Origin: Suilimivivens sp964614185
GTDB taxonomy: Bacteria > Bacillota > Clostridia > Lachnospirales > Lachnospiraceae
Assembly (NCBI GenBank): GCA_964614185.1
Contig: CAZTKJ010000003.1
Span: forward strand, 68,838 to 132,837
Length of the DNA: 64,000 nt
Reading direction: 5' to 3'
Shown here: positions 1-8,012 of the stretch, piece after piece
How the letters are laid out: each line of letters begins with the position of its first letter
Numbering within the stretch: position 1 is the first letter of the stretch
Made by a program: the position numbers and the translations under genes
The notes under the pieces: generated by a model
The model's input: the letters and a program-made list of their open reading frames with translations, nothing else
What the model was told of the DNA's origin: nothing
Database searches by the model: none

Positions 1-228
1 GTTTTTGTATGTCACATATATCTCAGCCGACATGGCAAATATTGTCGCCAATAAAGATGTAAATAAGGCAAGCGCTATATTAGACAACACCTCGTCTTCC
101 CGCAGTTCTGGCCGTAAATACGCAAACAAGGATATCAGAAAAATGCCAATTAATATAATCAGAACAATTACATTATTTTTTAAATGAAATGCTTTCAACT
201 TCTCCCAGATGCTGATTTTTGTGTTCAT
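1..228 (-). CDS. Membrane protein, N-terminal fragment (runs off left edge)
   Basis: The first 76 codons of a minus-strand gene are present and the rest lies outside the window. The ATG at 226-228 is preceded by an AGGAG ribosome site. The reading begins MNTKISIWEKLKAFHLKNN and contains two hydrophobic stretches, about residues 19-37 and 48-66, joined by a short acidic loop (RPELREDE), so an N-terminal pair of membrane helices is likely. It lies 21 bp downstream of the GNAT gene and may be cotranscribed with it. I do not recognise the family. The open plus-strand frame over the same bases looks like a shadow. Confidence 0.55.
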   Translation of the reverse strand, partial: MNTKISIWEKLKAFHLKNNVIVLIILIGIFLISLFAYLRPELREDEVLSNIALALFTSLLATIFAMSAEIYVTYKN

Positions 229-249
229 CTGCCTTCTCCTATTCGTAAA

Positions 250-765
250 TCATAACGTTTTCATATAATATACAGTATCTATATTTTCTCCTCTGTCATT
301 TTTCAAAACCATCATTAATTTAAACTGCAGCTTGTCTAAGATATGAATATGTGCATAGTTTGTTGACCATGTCCTGGTTGCCAGAGGCAATTTTGTTTCT
401 CGCAGCATCTCTCTGTACAGTTTTTCTGTTATTCCCCTGCCCCTGTAGGAAGGATGTACTATGACAGTAGAAACATAGTTTACCAACAGGGCATCACTGA
501 CAGTTGAAATTTTCAACAGATGATCTGCGATATATGATATGAAACCCGCTACGGTTCCGTCTGCAATATACAGACAAATCCGCTGTGCCTTTAAACTGTC
601 AAAATACTCCACCGGTCCTCTGTTTGCGTCTTCCCGACCAGGCAGCAGATTTCCCTGTGTGGTAGAATGTCGCGCCGATAAAGGGGGAATAAATTCATGA
701 TCTGCAAGTTTCAATAATTCCCATACCTGATTCTCATATTCTTCTGGCAAACAATGAGTCAGCAT
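250..765 (-). CDS. GNAT family N-acetyltransferase
   Basis: A 171-residue protein with the acetyl-CoA binding signature of the GNAT fold: a beta strand VSTVIVHPSYRGRGITEKLY around residues 99-118, where RGRG is the pyrophosphate-binding loop. The C-terminal part (TRTWSTNYAHIHILDKL) has the N/Y-rich helix usual in the family. It probably transfers an acetyl group from acetyl-CoA to an amine; the substrate cannot be read from sequence. The start at 765 follows a purine-rich GGAGTGGGA stretch. The enzyme is cytosolic with no signal peptide. Family assignment is firm, function is open. Confidence 0.8.
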   Translation of the reverse strand: MLTHCLPEEYENQVWELLKLADHEFIPPLSARHSTTQGNLLPGREDANRGPVEYFDSLKAQRICLYIADGTVAGFISYIADHLLKISTVSDALLVNYVSTVIVHPSYRGRGITEKLYREMLRETKLPLATRTWSTNYAHIHILDKLQFKLMMVLKNDRGENIDTVYYMKTL

Positions 766-1054
766 CGTATAATCCCACTCCGTTTCTATATATTTTGTAC
801 CATGAATCTCTTTTATGATTTTGTTACCATATTACATATTCATATTATATATTGTCTATTACACTCCCTCACTATAACGAAATATTTTATTTCCGTCAAT
901 ATAATTTCATCTTGAGTTTCCGTAGTTTTATTCACAGAAGTCTGTTCCATCAACATCTATATCAAAAACTCTTAAAAATCATTAATATTTCTCCCTCTGC
1001 TATCTTCCTGTCGTATTCTGCGATAACTTAACCTGCTTTATTGCCTGTAAATTA
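766..1054. other. AT-rich intergenic region between divergent genes
   Basis: About 290 bp without a supportable gene. On the minus strand a TAGACA / TAATAT pair about 18 bp apart (roughly 844-873) could be the promoter of the GNAT gene. Nothing else stands out; the promoter of the rightward gene begins at 1055. Confidence 0.4.
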
Positions 1055-1082
1055 TTGACTTTCTTTATGAAAACAGTACAAT
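1055..1082 (+). promoter_or_regulatory. Sigma-A type promoter of the zinc-ribbon gene
   Basis: TTGACT at 1055-1060 and TACAAT at 1077-1082 are separated by 16 bp, a near-consensus housekeeping promoter. Because the -35 box sits on the earliest possible in-frame start of the downstream gene, translation must begin further down, which supports the start at 1133. Confidence 0.7.
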
Positions 1083-1132
1083 TAAAGTGCAACTTTATAC
1101 AAGGGTTATTCATAGCAAAGGGGAATTTTACT

Positions 1133-1435
1133 ATGATGTACATGCACTATTGTAAAAGCTGTAACCGCATTCTTATGTTAAACGGACATAAAATGATATG
1201 TCCCAAATGCTCTGACCCGCTGGCTGAATTGCGTATTTCCTATTTGGATTACGTGGATTTGGACACCAAACAACGCGAAGCATTATGTGCTGCCTGTGCC
1301 GACGAAGAACAACTCTGCAAGATGAAAGTTACATACCGTATGTATAAGTACAGTAAATGGTATCGCGAGCTTCAGGCGCAGAATGTTGACAATCTTCCTA
1401 TTACAACTTTGCTTGCATCAATGGTCAATCATTAA
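1133..1435 (+). CDS. Small zinc-ribbon protein of unknown function
   Basis: A 100-residue protein starting MMYMHYCKSCNRILML. Two CxxC knuckles (CKSC at residues 7-10 and CPKC near residues 24-27) form a rubredoxin-like zinc ribbon, and a later CAAC plus a single Cys in EEQLC may add metal ligands. The start is set by an AAAGGGG site 9-10 bp upstream and by the promoter at 1055-1082. The C-terminal half is charged with YRMYKYSKWYRE. No family is recognised; a nucleic-acid or protein adaptor role is only a guess. It is a single-gene unit. Confidence 0.6.
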   Translation: MMYMHYCKSCNRILMLNGHKMICPKCSDPLAELRISYLDYVDLDTKQREALCAACADEEQLCKMKVTYRMYKYSKWYRELQAQNVDNLPITTLLASMVNH

Positions 1436-1484
1436 TACGGGAACAGTTCTTTATCCACCGTTATTGCCTAAAACTGAATATGGG

Positions 1485-1525
1485 AATCAGAAAGAGCCGG
1501 TCTGTTTGACCGGCCCTTCCTGATT
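1485..1525 (-). terminator. Terminator of the SMR-pair operon
   Basis: An 18-bp arm hairpin (core GCCGGTC-TGTTT-GACCGGC, 1496-1514, extended by AATCAG/CTGATT) directly after the stop of the minus-strand gene. All stem positions pair on the minus-strand transcript if G-U pairs are allowed, whereas the plus-strand RNA would have A-C mismatches, so it serves the leftward operon. Confidence 0.75.
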
Positions 1526-1864
1526 CTATAAATAATATACTGCAATTCCCGCAAATATGAATATCATGCCCAGTACTTTTCTTTTGGTAATCTTTTCCTT
1601 GAAAAAAAAGTAACTCAAAACCAACACCATAACATATCCTGTTGCTTCCACGATCTGCACATTGGTAAATTCCATACCTGCATAAGCAATAATTGTCAGA
1701 AACATGGACAAAAACATCATTCCATAACCACAGATCACATAGAAATTCATATATTCCCGCAGGAGGGAAGAATAAGTTTTTTCAGCGCTCTTTTTAAGCA
1801 GTATCTGTGAGAAAGAAGCAATCAGCACCGACAATAACAAAATCCAAAAATGCAGACTCATCAC
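1526..1864 (-). CDS. Small EamA/SMR-type four-helix transporter subunit
   Basis: A 112-residue, almost entirely hydrophobic protein with four predicted membrane helices, the size of small multidrug resistance and ArnE/ArnF-like subunits. The C-terminal half, VLSYFFFKEKITKRKVLGMIFIFAGIAV, carries the FKEKIT...G..FIFAGI pattern typical of the EamA repeat. It overlaps the upstream homologue by 4 bp (ATGA), so the two are translationally coupled and probably form a heterodimer. Such pairs next to polysaccharide genes often flip lipid-linked sugars; that role here is an inference from context, and a drug or metabolite exporter is the alternative. Confidence 0.75.
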   Translation of the reverse strand: MMSLHFWILLLSVLIASFSQILLKKSAEKTYSSLLREYMNFYVICGYGMMFLSMFLTIIAYAGMEFTNVQIVEATGYVMVLVLSYFFFKEKITKRKVLGMIFIFAGIAVYYL

Positions 1865-2217
1865 ATCTCCTCCTTTTTACTGTTTAAGATCACAATTCCG
1901 GCTATTACCAGTAAGATACCGGCCACCTTAGGAAGTGTGATCTGTTCTTTAAACAAAACAGATCCCCAGACCATTGCCCAGATAAGTACCACCGCCTTAT
2001 TGGCATAAGCAACAGAAAGTTCAAATTTCTTAATGATCTGCTGCCATAAAAGAGCATAAATACCAAGTATTGCAACCTCCAAACCATAAAGCAGGATAAA
2101 TGCCATGCTAAAGCTTTCCTGACCGGATGCCAGCTTGGCAACAATGCTGTTAATGCTGTAAATAAAGAATACTGCCTGCAGCATAAGAATGTCCCTGATT
2201 TTTCTGTTTGTCTTCAT
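1861..2217 (-). CDS. Small EamA/SMR-type four-helix transporter subunit (partner)
   Basis: A 118-residue protein from MKTNRKIRDILM, with four hydrophobic helices and the EamA-like C-terminal repeat LFKEQITLPKVAGILLVIAG. The chosen ATG at 2217 has a GGGTGG site about 10 bp upstream; an in-frame ATG 14 codons earlier lacks one. It is homologous in layout to the downstream gene and overlaps it by 4 bp. Two unequal SMR subunits made in one operon are normally inserted in opposite orientations in the membrane. The substrate is unknown. Confidence 0.75.
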   Translation of the reverse strand: MKTNRKIRDILMLQAVFFIYSINSIVAKLASGQESFSMAFILLYGLEVAILGIYALLWQQIIKKFELSVAYANKAVVLIWAMVWGSVLFKEQITLPKVAGILLVIAGIVILNSKKEEM

Positions 2218-2359
2218 AAATAGAACGCCACCCTTTCCATACTGTCGATATTTTAGCATATCACTGCCCTTGCGTATATTAAATTTTTATGAATATATAG
2301 ATTTTTTACCCAAATAATAGTAGAATAACATGGAATTATACTTTCCAAGGAGACTAATT

Positions 2360-3424
2360 ATGGATAAAGATAAAGATATTTTAGAAACGGAAATTTCTGA
2401 GACAGAGGTTCCTGAAACAGAGGTTCCCGAAACGGAAGAAGGACAGGCTCCTTCCTCCTCCCGAAATTTCAAAATTAATTTCCACCTTGTATTGATCCTT
2501 GCTATTGTGGTCATTGGCGCTATTTCCGTCTATCGTCTTATAAAATGGAATCAGGGCACTGAACTGGAGGACAATACCGATATAGATACTTCCCAATTTG
2601 ATATCGAAACACTGGATATGATCATTCCCATGAATTCTTCCCGCTTGGAAGGGCATGAGGACGATGGTGTCACTACCATCCTGTGTCTCGGCAATAATCC
2701 TTTTTCCGATGACAGAAGCCAAAGCGGACTTGCTGCTAAGATTGCCTCGAAAACAGGTGCCGTTGTCTATGACTGTGCTTTTCCCGATTCTTCTGCTGCC
2801 TGCAAGTATCCCGTTTATGATCCAAGCTATACCAAAGATCATTTTAACTTATATTATGTAGTAGAAAGTTTCCGGAACAATGAATTTACCGCCATTAACT
2901 CCATTGCCGGCGATGAACCGGATCCCCGCTATCAGGAAGCTGTGGATGTGATGAAAACCGTGGATATGGATAAAGTGGATATTATTATCATCATGTATGA
3001 CAGCACGGATTACAATAACGGAACTCCTTCCGATAATCCGGACACTCCTAATGATGTAACCGCTTTTACGGGAGGATTACGCACCACCGTTAATAACATC
3101 AGGGAAACATGGCCCTACATTAATGTGTTTATTATGTCTCCCACCTATGCGCAGTATCAGGATGAAGACGGAAACCTGCATAACGGCACCATGACGGACC
3201 TGGGCAATGGAACTTTAAATCACTATCTCGTTAAGGAATGCGAAGCCTCCATTGATGTAGGCGCTTCCTTTATCGATAATTATTTTGGAACAATCAATGA
3301 AGATAACTATGAGGAATATATGAAAGACCATATGCGTTACAATGAAGCTGGCCGTGAGAAGCTGGCTGACAGAATCGCCGACATTATAAACAGGACAACC
3401 TCTTCCATAGATTCTAATGATTAA
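2360..3424 (+). CDS. Membrane-anchored SGNH-like protein lacking the usual serine
   Basis: A 354-residue type II membrane protein. Residues 1-40 are acidic and include a short repeat (ETEISETEVPETEVPETEE); a single helix follows at about 42-62, and the rest should be extracellular. The fold resembles SGNH/GDSL hydrolases: a block-I-like strand TTILCLGNNPFSDD, a central IIIIMYDSTDY, and a block-V-like DHMRYNEAGREKLADRI with the expected His. However, block I reads GNN where GDS is expected, so the nucleophile seems absent. The start at 2360 follows AAGGAG by 8 bp. It lies convergent to an SGNH/MBOAT pair and may assist polymer acylation. Function inferred only from neighbours. Confidence 0.65.
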   Translation: MDKDKDILETEISETEVPETEVPETEEGQAPSSSRNFKINFHLVLILAIVVIGAISVYRLIKWNQGTELEDNTDIDTSQFDIETLDMIIPMNSSRLEGHEDDGVTTILCLGNNPFSDDRSQSGLAAKIASKTGAVVYDCAFPDSSAACKYPVYDPSYTKDHFNLYYVVESFRNNEFTAINSIAGDEPDPRYQEAVDVMKTVDMDKVDIIIIMYDSTDYNNGTPSDNPDTPNDVTAFTGGLRTTVNNIRETWPYINVFIMSPTYAQYQDEDGNLHNGTMTDLGNGTLNHYLVKECEASIDVGASFIDNYFGTINEDNYEEYMKDHMRYNEAGREKLADRIADIINRTTSSIDSND

Positions 3425-3447
3425 TATATATATCCTTTAGGATGCCA

Positions 3448-3472
3448 AAAGCCGGATCAAACATCCGGCTTT
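3448..3472. terminator. Bidirectional terminator between convergent SGNH-like genes
   Basis: A 10-bp perfect stem AAAGCCGGAT / ATCCGGCTTT with a CAAAC loop, followed by TATTTT on the plus strand. Its right arm overlaps the stop codon (3471-3473) of the minus-strand gene. Confidence 0.85.
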
Positions 3473-4559
3473 ATTTTCTCTCCAGTAAAGCTTCAAAATC
3501 AAAGTTTTCCACTATTTCCCTCATATGGGATAAGTATTCGTCTATAGGCTGTCCTTTCCCATCACCTTCTTTGGCCACCAGGCCCACCTCTCCCTTTGCA
3601 AAGCACTCCGTCATGAATCTGTTGTAATCAGGATGGTAATGACTGTAATCTGCGTAATGATTCAGGTCAAGAACAATGTCCTCTCTATCCGGAAAAAAGT
3701 AAACCTCCACATTATCATACTCATTTAATCTTTCTGCAATATACCGGTATTCTTCCATAGTTGCTTCCAGATGATTTCCTTTCAGTACATCATTCCAAAA
3801 CAGAATACTGTAGGGTGGGAAAAACACGATAAACTGCGTATCTGGATTTTCTTCTATATATGGACAGATATTGACAGTAAGGTTCTTTTCAGTTCCCGGA
3901 AGATATTCCTCTGCAGGAACCTCTCTTTCTACCTTCTCCGGATCGGTATAATTGTGAAGTACCCACTGTTCGTTATAATATTCTTCCGTCCACCAGCTGG
4001 CATATACAGTTGCCAGATCCGTAGGATCCGGGTCTGCCATAGGACGGAGGACATAATTCAGAAGTACATCCTTGTTCAGCACATATTGGATATCATTGAA
4101 ATAATTATCATCATACAGATATTCGGGAATGGGATATTTTGTCTCATTTACATCTCCCATATAGGTGATCACGTCGATTCCCAAAAATACTTTTTTTACC
4201 TCATGTCCACTGTTAAAAATAATTTTCATGATATTGGACTGATCTTTGGGATAGGCTCCACTGTAGCTCAATTTAATGGTATTTAAATCCATTAATTCCG
4301 AAAACCAGTCTGTGTTAAAGTTCACGGTCATGGATGAGCCAAGTATAACGCTGTCATAATCCATATGCCTGGCCATCCCCGGGTTTTGGGATAGCTGATT
4401 GTCCACCTGATAAGGAAAATTTTCAAGAGGTTTATGATAGTGGAAAAAGGGATCCACATAAATCACCAGCGCCGCCACTGCAAGAAACATGGCTAATGAC
4501 AGCATCCCAAAACATATGACCGCCTGCCGATATGGATTTTTACCGGATTTCTTCTGCAT
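3471..4559 (-). CDS. SGNH-like membrane protein partnered with MBOAT acyltransferase
   Basis: A 362-residue protein with an N-terminal membrane helix (about residues 13-35) and a large outside domain. Block I is SVILGSSMTVNF, giving a Ser in the GSS context, and a C-terminal DYSHYHPDYN supplies an Asp/His pair, so the SGNH catalytic residues appear present. Proteins of this layout (DltD- and AlgX/AlgJ-like) sit beside MBOAT acyltransferases and pass the acyl group to an extracellular polymer. Here the MBOAT gene is 56 bp upstream in the same direction. The acceptor polymer is not known. A GGGG/AAAGGAG-rich leader precedes the ATG. Confidence 0.75.
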   Translation of the reverse strand: MQKKSGKNPYRQAVICFGMLSLAMFLAVAALVIYVDPFFHYHKPLENFPYQVDNQLSQNPGMARHMDYDSVILGSSMTVNFNTDWFSELMDLNTIKLSYSGAYPKDQSNIMKIIFNSGHEVKKVFLGIDVITYMGDVNETKYPIPEYLYDDNYFNDIQYVLNKDVLLNYVLRPMADPDPTDLATVYASWWTEEYYNEQWVLHNYTDPEKVEREVPAEEYLPGTEKNLTVNICPYIEENPDTQFIVFFPPYSILFWNDVLKGNHLEATMEEYRYIAERLNEYDNVEVYFFPDREDIVLDLNHYADYSHYHPDYNRFMTECFAKGEVGLVAKEGDGKGQPIDEYLSHMREIVENFDFEALLERK

Positions 4560-4615
4560 TTTATCCCCATGCTCCTTTCCCGGTTCTGAATAAATACCGG
4601 AAGATACTGATATTA

Positions 4616-6049
4616 TCAGAAATTAAAATATATAAAGGAACTCACTTCAGAGAAGGTTACCACACACCACACAAATAAAGCAGCAAACAACACTACATTT
4701 AATAATAATGGCCGGAGTTTGGCAGCCACGGTTACTGCTGTTTTTGCTAAAAATACAATCAGAAGCGATACCAAAAGCATCAGCACCATCAAAATATAAT
4801 GTGCATACTGCCACCTGTCTATGTGCAGTACCTTGATCACATACCAAAATTCATCCATTTGAAAGCATCCTGCCAGATTCCAGTTTATTTTGGCAAACCG
4901 GCAGCCTGCAATGGTTTTGAAAAGTATGATTGCTTCCTTTACGGAAGGGGCTCTGAAAAACACCCATGCTGCATTTACATAGAGAAATGTTGCCGCCACA
5001 CAAAAAGCATTCCGGATGCCGGTTTTCTTCTTTTCCTGCACACTTTTTCTGTCCATCCACCATTTGGTCATTACATACAAGATACCATGCATCATACCCC
5101 AGATAAGAAACTGCCACCCGGCTCCATGCCAGATTCCGCTGACCAGAAAAACAATCAGCATATTGCTGTAAGTCCTTATTTTCCCTTTTCTGCTGCCTCC
5201 AAGAGGAATATACAGATAGCGGGTAAAAAACCGGGTCAATGTCATATGCCACCTTTTCCAAAATTCCACAATGCTGCCTGCTTTATAAGGCGCATTGAAA
5301 TTAAGGGGAAGGGAGAAAGACAGCATGCCGCCTATCCCCATGGCCATATCACAGTAACCGCTGAAGTCAAAGTAAATCTGAAGTGTATAAGAAAGCATGA
5401 CTATCAATGCATCCCCGGAATTTAGGGAAGCCAGATTCGTGTAACCATAATCTACGGCCCCTCCCAGCGTATCTGCCAGCAGCACCTTTTTGGCAAGTCC
5501 CAGAATAAAGAGACACATTCCTCTATAAAGTTCTTCCCAATTAAAGCTTTTTTTGCAGACCTTATCTATCTGTTCCTGTATTTCATGAGGCAGTGCAATG
5601 GGACCTTCTATCAGTTTTGGAAAAAAGGTAATATATACTCCGTAATCCCACAGTGAAAAACGTTTTATATTTCCCCTGTAACATTCCATCAGAAACGCAA
5701 TCTGGCTAAAAGTAAAAAAGCTGATTCCCAACGGAACAAAAGATGAACCTGTATACTTAAAGTAAAACAACGTCAGGAGATTCGCCGCCAGTCCCACTGC
5801 CAGCAATAATCTTTTCTTTTCTTTCTGTTCCATCAGACAGTAAATCCCATAATTAACTGCCATACTTCCTAACAGGATGGGCAGGTTGACCCAGGATGCA
5901 AAGCCATAAAACCACAGCGATATTGCAATAAGGAACAGCTTTACTGCCCTGTCTTTTCCACTTTTGCGGCAAAATGCTTTGGAAATATAAAATCCCAATA
6001 TGCATAAAGGGAAAAACAGAAACACAAATGCATACGAATTAAATAACAT
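4616..6049 (-). CDS. MBOAT family membrane-bound O-acyltransferase
   Basis: A 477-residue polytopic protein with the MBOAT core. FWKRWHMTLTRFFTRYLYIP (residues 263-282) is the classic re-entrant motif, and SGIWHGAGWQFLIWG supplies the conserved His at about residue 308. The family (DltB, AlgI, PatA) moves an acyl group from a cytosolic donor through the membrane to an outer partner. The start ATG overlaps the preceding stop (TAATG), so translation is coupled with the upstream gene. With the SGNH protein just downstream this forms a two-part export acylation module. No dltA or dltC gene is nearby, so D-alanylation is unlikely to be the reaction; acetyl transfer is more plausible. Confidence 0.9.
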   Translation of the reverse strand: MLFNSYAFVFLFFPLCILGFYISKAFCRKSGKDRAVKLFLIAISLWFYGFASWVNLPILLGSMAVNYGIYCLMEQKEKKRLLLAVGLAANLLTLFYFKYTGSSFVPLGISFFTFSQIAFLMECYRGNIKRFSLWDYGVYITFFPKLIEGPIALPHEIQEQIDKVCKKSFNWEELYRGMCLFILGLAKKVLLADTLGGAVDYGYTNLASLNSGDALIVMLSYTLQIYFDFSGYCDMAMGIGGMLSFSLPLNFNAPYKAGSIVEFWKRWHMTLTRFFTRYLYIPLGGSRKGKIRTYSNMLIVFLVSGIWHGAGWQFLIWGMMHGILYVMTKWWMDRKSVQEKKKTGIRNAFCVAATFLYVNAAWVFFRAPSVKEAIILFKTIAGCRFAKINWNLAGCFQMDEFWYVIKVLHIDRWQYAHYILMVLMLLVSLLIVFLAKTAVTVAAKLRPLLLNVVLFAALFVWCVVTFSEVSSFIYFNF

Positions 6050-6861
6050 TATGACTCATCCTTCTCATAGTACTTAGCCCATTCTTCCACGATTTCTTCC
6101 GTTACAGGATCCAGATAGACACGGTAGCCGTCAACGTCTGACAGATGTAAAAGTCCCAATTCTTCCGGATCTTTGTCTGTCTCCCTTACAGGCGAAATTA
6201 CAATATACTGACAGTATTCTTTCCGACAGGCCTCAATCAGTTTTTCCACATCAATAATATCCGTGCCCTCCATAGCGTCATGCACTTCATTATAATAATC
6301 CCATTGACTTTCAATCATCTCACGGCCATAAGGCATTTTGATATGGGAATCATACTGTCTGACAAAATAAACAAGCTCCTCAGGAACCACCACCGTTACC
6401 TGTATATTTTCATCTGTATCAGCAGGATGAATCAGGCTGCAGATAGCAATCACCGTATCGGGAATGTCGTATAGATTCTCTGCCTTGGAAATATAATTGC
6501 TCTTATAAACAAAACTGCCGCACAAAATAATCAGAGCCGATGTCACCACAAGTCCGGCTTTTCTGTACTTATAAAACAGTTTACAGGCCCCATAGGATGT
6601 GATCATTCCCATAGGGATGGTCCAGATCACACGATAGTAAGTGGCTCCGTCAAGTCCCGATGCCACAAACACTTTTCTGCTTATGGGAAACAAAAACAAA
6701 ATCAATGTCAGAATCGGTGCATATACAAATATGATCCGAAGATTCTTATTTTTTTCCGTAATCAAAAGATAAAGCCATGCTGCCAGTGTCAGCAGAAACA
6801 ACAGCTTAAGGCCTGTATAAAGCTTAAATATCACAAAGCTTTCCATAAAAATCCCAAACAT
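6049..6861 (-). CDS. Membrane protein resembling the C-terminal half of a GT-C type protein
   Basis: A 270-residue protein with four or five hydrophobic helices in the first 130 residues and a soluble extracellular-type tail ending in YRVYLDPVTEEIVEEWAKYY. The segment SGLDGATYYRVIWTIPMGM looks like the membrane-exit region of large envelope glycosyltransferase-like proteins. It is in the same reading frame as the gene just upstream, but two in-frame stops (a TAG at 6880-6882 and a TAA further on) and its own AAAGGA site separate them. It therefore reads as a genuine second cistron that may complement the 366-residue protein. Enzymatic activity is not shown. Confidence 0.65.
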   Translation of the reverse strand: MFGIFMESFVIFKLYTGLKLLFLLTLAAWLYLLITEKNKNLRIIFVYAPILTLILFLFPISRKVFVASGLDGATYYRVIWTIPMGMITSYGACKLFYKYRKAGLVVTSALIILCGSFVYKSNYISKAENLYDIPDTVIAICSLIHPADTDENIQVTVVVPEELVYFVRQYDSHIKMPYGREMIESQWDYYNEVHDAMEGTDIIDVEKLIEACRKEYCQYIVISPVRETDKDPEELGLLHLSDVDGYRVYLDPVTEEIVEEWAKYYEKDES

Positions 6862-6879
6862 TTTCCTTTAAACCTTTCT

Positions 6880-7980
6880 CTAATGGCTGATGAGCAGATA
6901 CGTCAAAACATAAACGGCGCTTGGAATGCAGGTAAGTCCTGCCTTAATCAAAACAGAGAACCTTCGTTCCTTTATGGCAAATAAGAAAGCCAGTCCTATG
7001 GTTAAGATACTGCTTAAAAGTACGGCAAGAGAACTGCTTACCCCCGCTGCCAGATTTAAGCATGCCAGGACGATAAAGTATCCGCCTCTCTCCACTGTCC
7101 ATTTTCCTTTTCTACCGTCTTTCTCTTCTTCGAACAAACATAAGAAAATCCAGAATACCATGGGAATAATGAAATTCCCTGCCACGGACTTTCCCTGCCA
7201 TGTCCTGGTCAGAAGAAATGTCTCATTGGTATAAATAGATACATTTCCAAACATCTGGAACAGCGCCATGATGATCATAAAAAAGGGAATTGCTTCTTTT
7301 TTCCTGGCAAACAACTTTTTCCCTATCTGAAAGTACACAAGATAGGAAAGAGGCAAAAGTACAAGGGGCGCTACACTATGAGCAATAATCGTAACATGAA
7401 TGCCGCTCATTTTTCCCACAAAGGCTTCCCATATAGGCAGCAGGGCCATGGCATGGCGCACATCAAGAGGCGCGCTGCGCCCTGTATTGGGATTGATCCG
7501 ATAAAGGGTGTCGTGCTGCTGCGCAATCAATCCCTGCACGCCGTAATATGCATCATCTCCATCAAAGGAAGCTCTGGTAAAGGCCATATACATCTGGAAT
7601 CCTATGATAGCTGCAAAAATAAGATATGCGGCCTTTTCTTCCAGGCTAATACGGTAAAAACTTTCATAAGACCAGTTCATCAAAGAGTGTCCCCGGCTAT
7701 ACTTTATCCTTGTGATCACTGCTGCTGTCAGCGCTAAAAGCAGTGACAGAGCCATAAATACCTGCCACAGCAGACGAAAGCCATGGTATACCACTCCAAT
7801 TACTATGGGTATTCCCACCAGTTCAAACAAAGCAAACATCACCGTATAACCTAAAATAAAAACAGTTCCCGGAGTCCGTTCCTTTTCAGGTATCAAAAAT
7901 CCCGGCAAAAGCCCCATGCTAAAAGGTATGAGAAGCAGCCAGATCATCAGGCTCAATATTTTAAGTACAATCATTTCCAA
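6880..7980 (-). CDS. Polytopic membrane protein (DUF6077-like), likely GT-C type
   Basis: A 366-residue protein with about ten membrane helices. The extracellular loop AFTRASFDGDDAYYGVQGLI has the acidic D-D pair seen in the first loop of GT-C glycosyltransferases, and RINPNTGRSAPLDVRHAM follows. From memory it fits DUF6077 proteins found in polysaccharide loci of Lachnospiraceae. It ends in the membrane (VYVLTYLLISH), unusually early, and the next gene supplies what looks like the missing C-terminal part. A role in adding sugars to a lipid-linked polymer is inferred. Confidence 0.6.
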   Translation of the reverse strand: MEMIVLKILSLMIWLLLIPFSMGLLPGFLIPEKERTPGTVFILGYTVMFALFELVGIPIVIGVVYHGFRLLWQVFMALSLLLALTAAVITRIKYSRGHSLMNWSYESFYRISLEEKAAYLIFAAIIGFQMYMAFTRASFDGDDAYYGVQGLIAQQHDTLYRINPNTGRSAPLDVRHAMALLPIWEAFVGKMSGIHVTIIAHSVAPLVLLPLSYLVYFQIGKKLFARKKEAIPFFMIIMALFQMFGNVSIYTNETFLLTRTWQGKSVAGNFIIPMVFWIFLCLFEEEKDGRKGKWTVERGGYFIVLACLNLAAGVSSSLAVLLSSILTIGLAFLFAIKERRFSVLIKAGLTCIPSAVYVLTYLLISH

Positions 7981-8012
7981 TTCCGCCTTTCCCTACTTTC
8001 CCGTTTCTGTCC

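Noticed and set aside
5..187. Open plus-strand frame at the left edge
   Set aside because: It lacks a ribosome site and lies over a minus-strand gene with a good start and membrane-helix pattern.
2381..2459. Possible CRISPR-like or tandem DNA repeat
   Set aside because: It is a short in-frame ETEVP-type coding repeat of about 15 bp; no spacers or cas genes.
4799..5425. Plus-strand frame of about 208 codons
   Set aside because: Antisense to the MBOAT gene, no ribosome site, low-complexity His/Pro/Cys composition typical of shadows.
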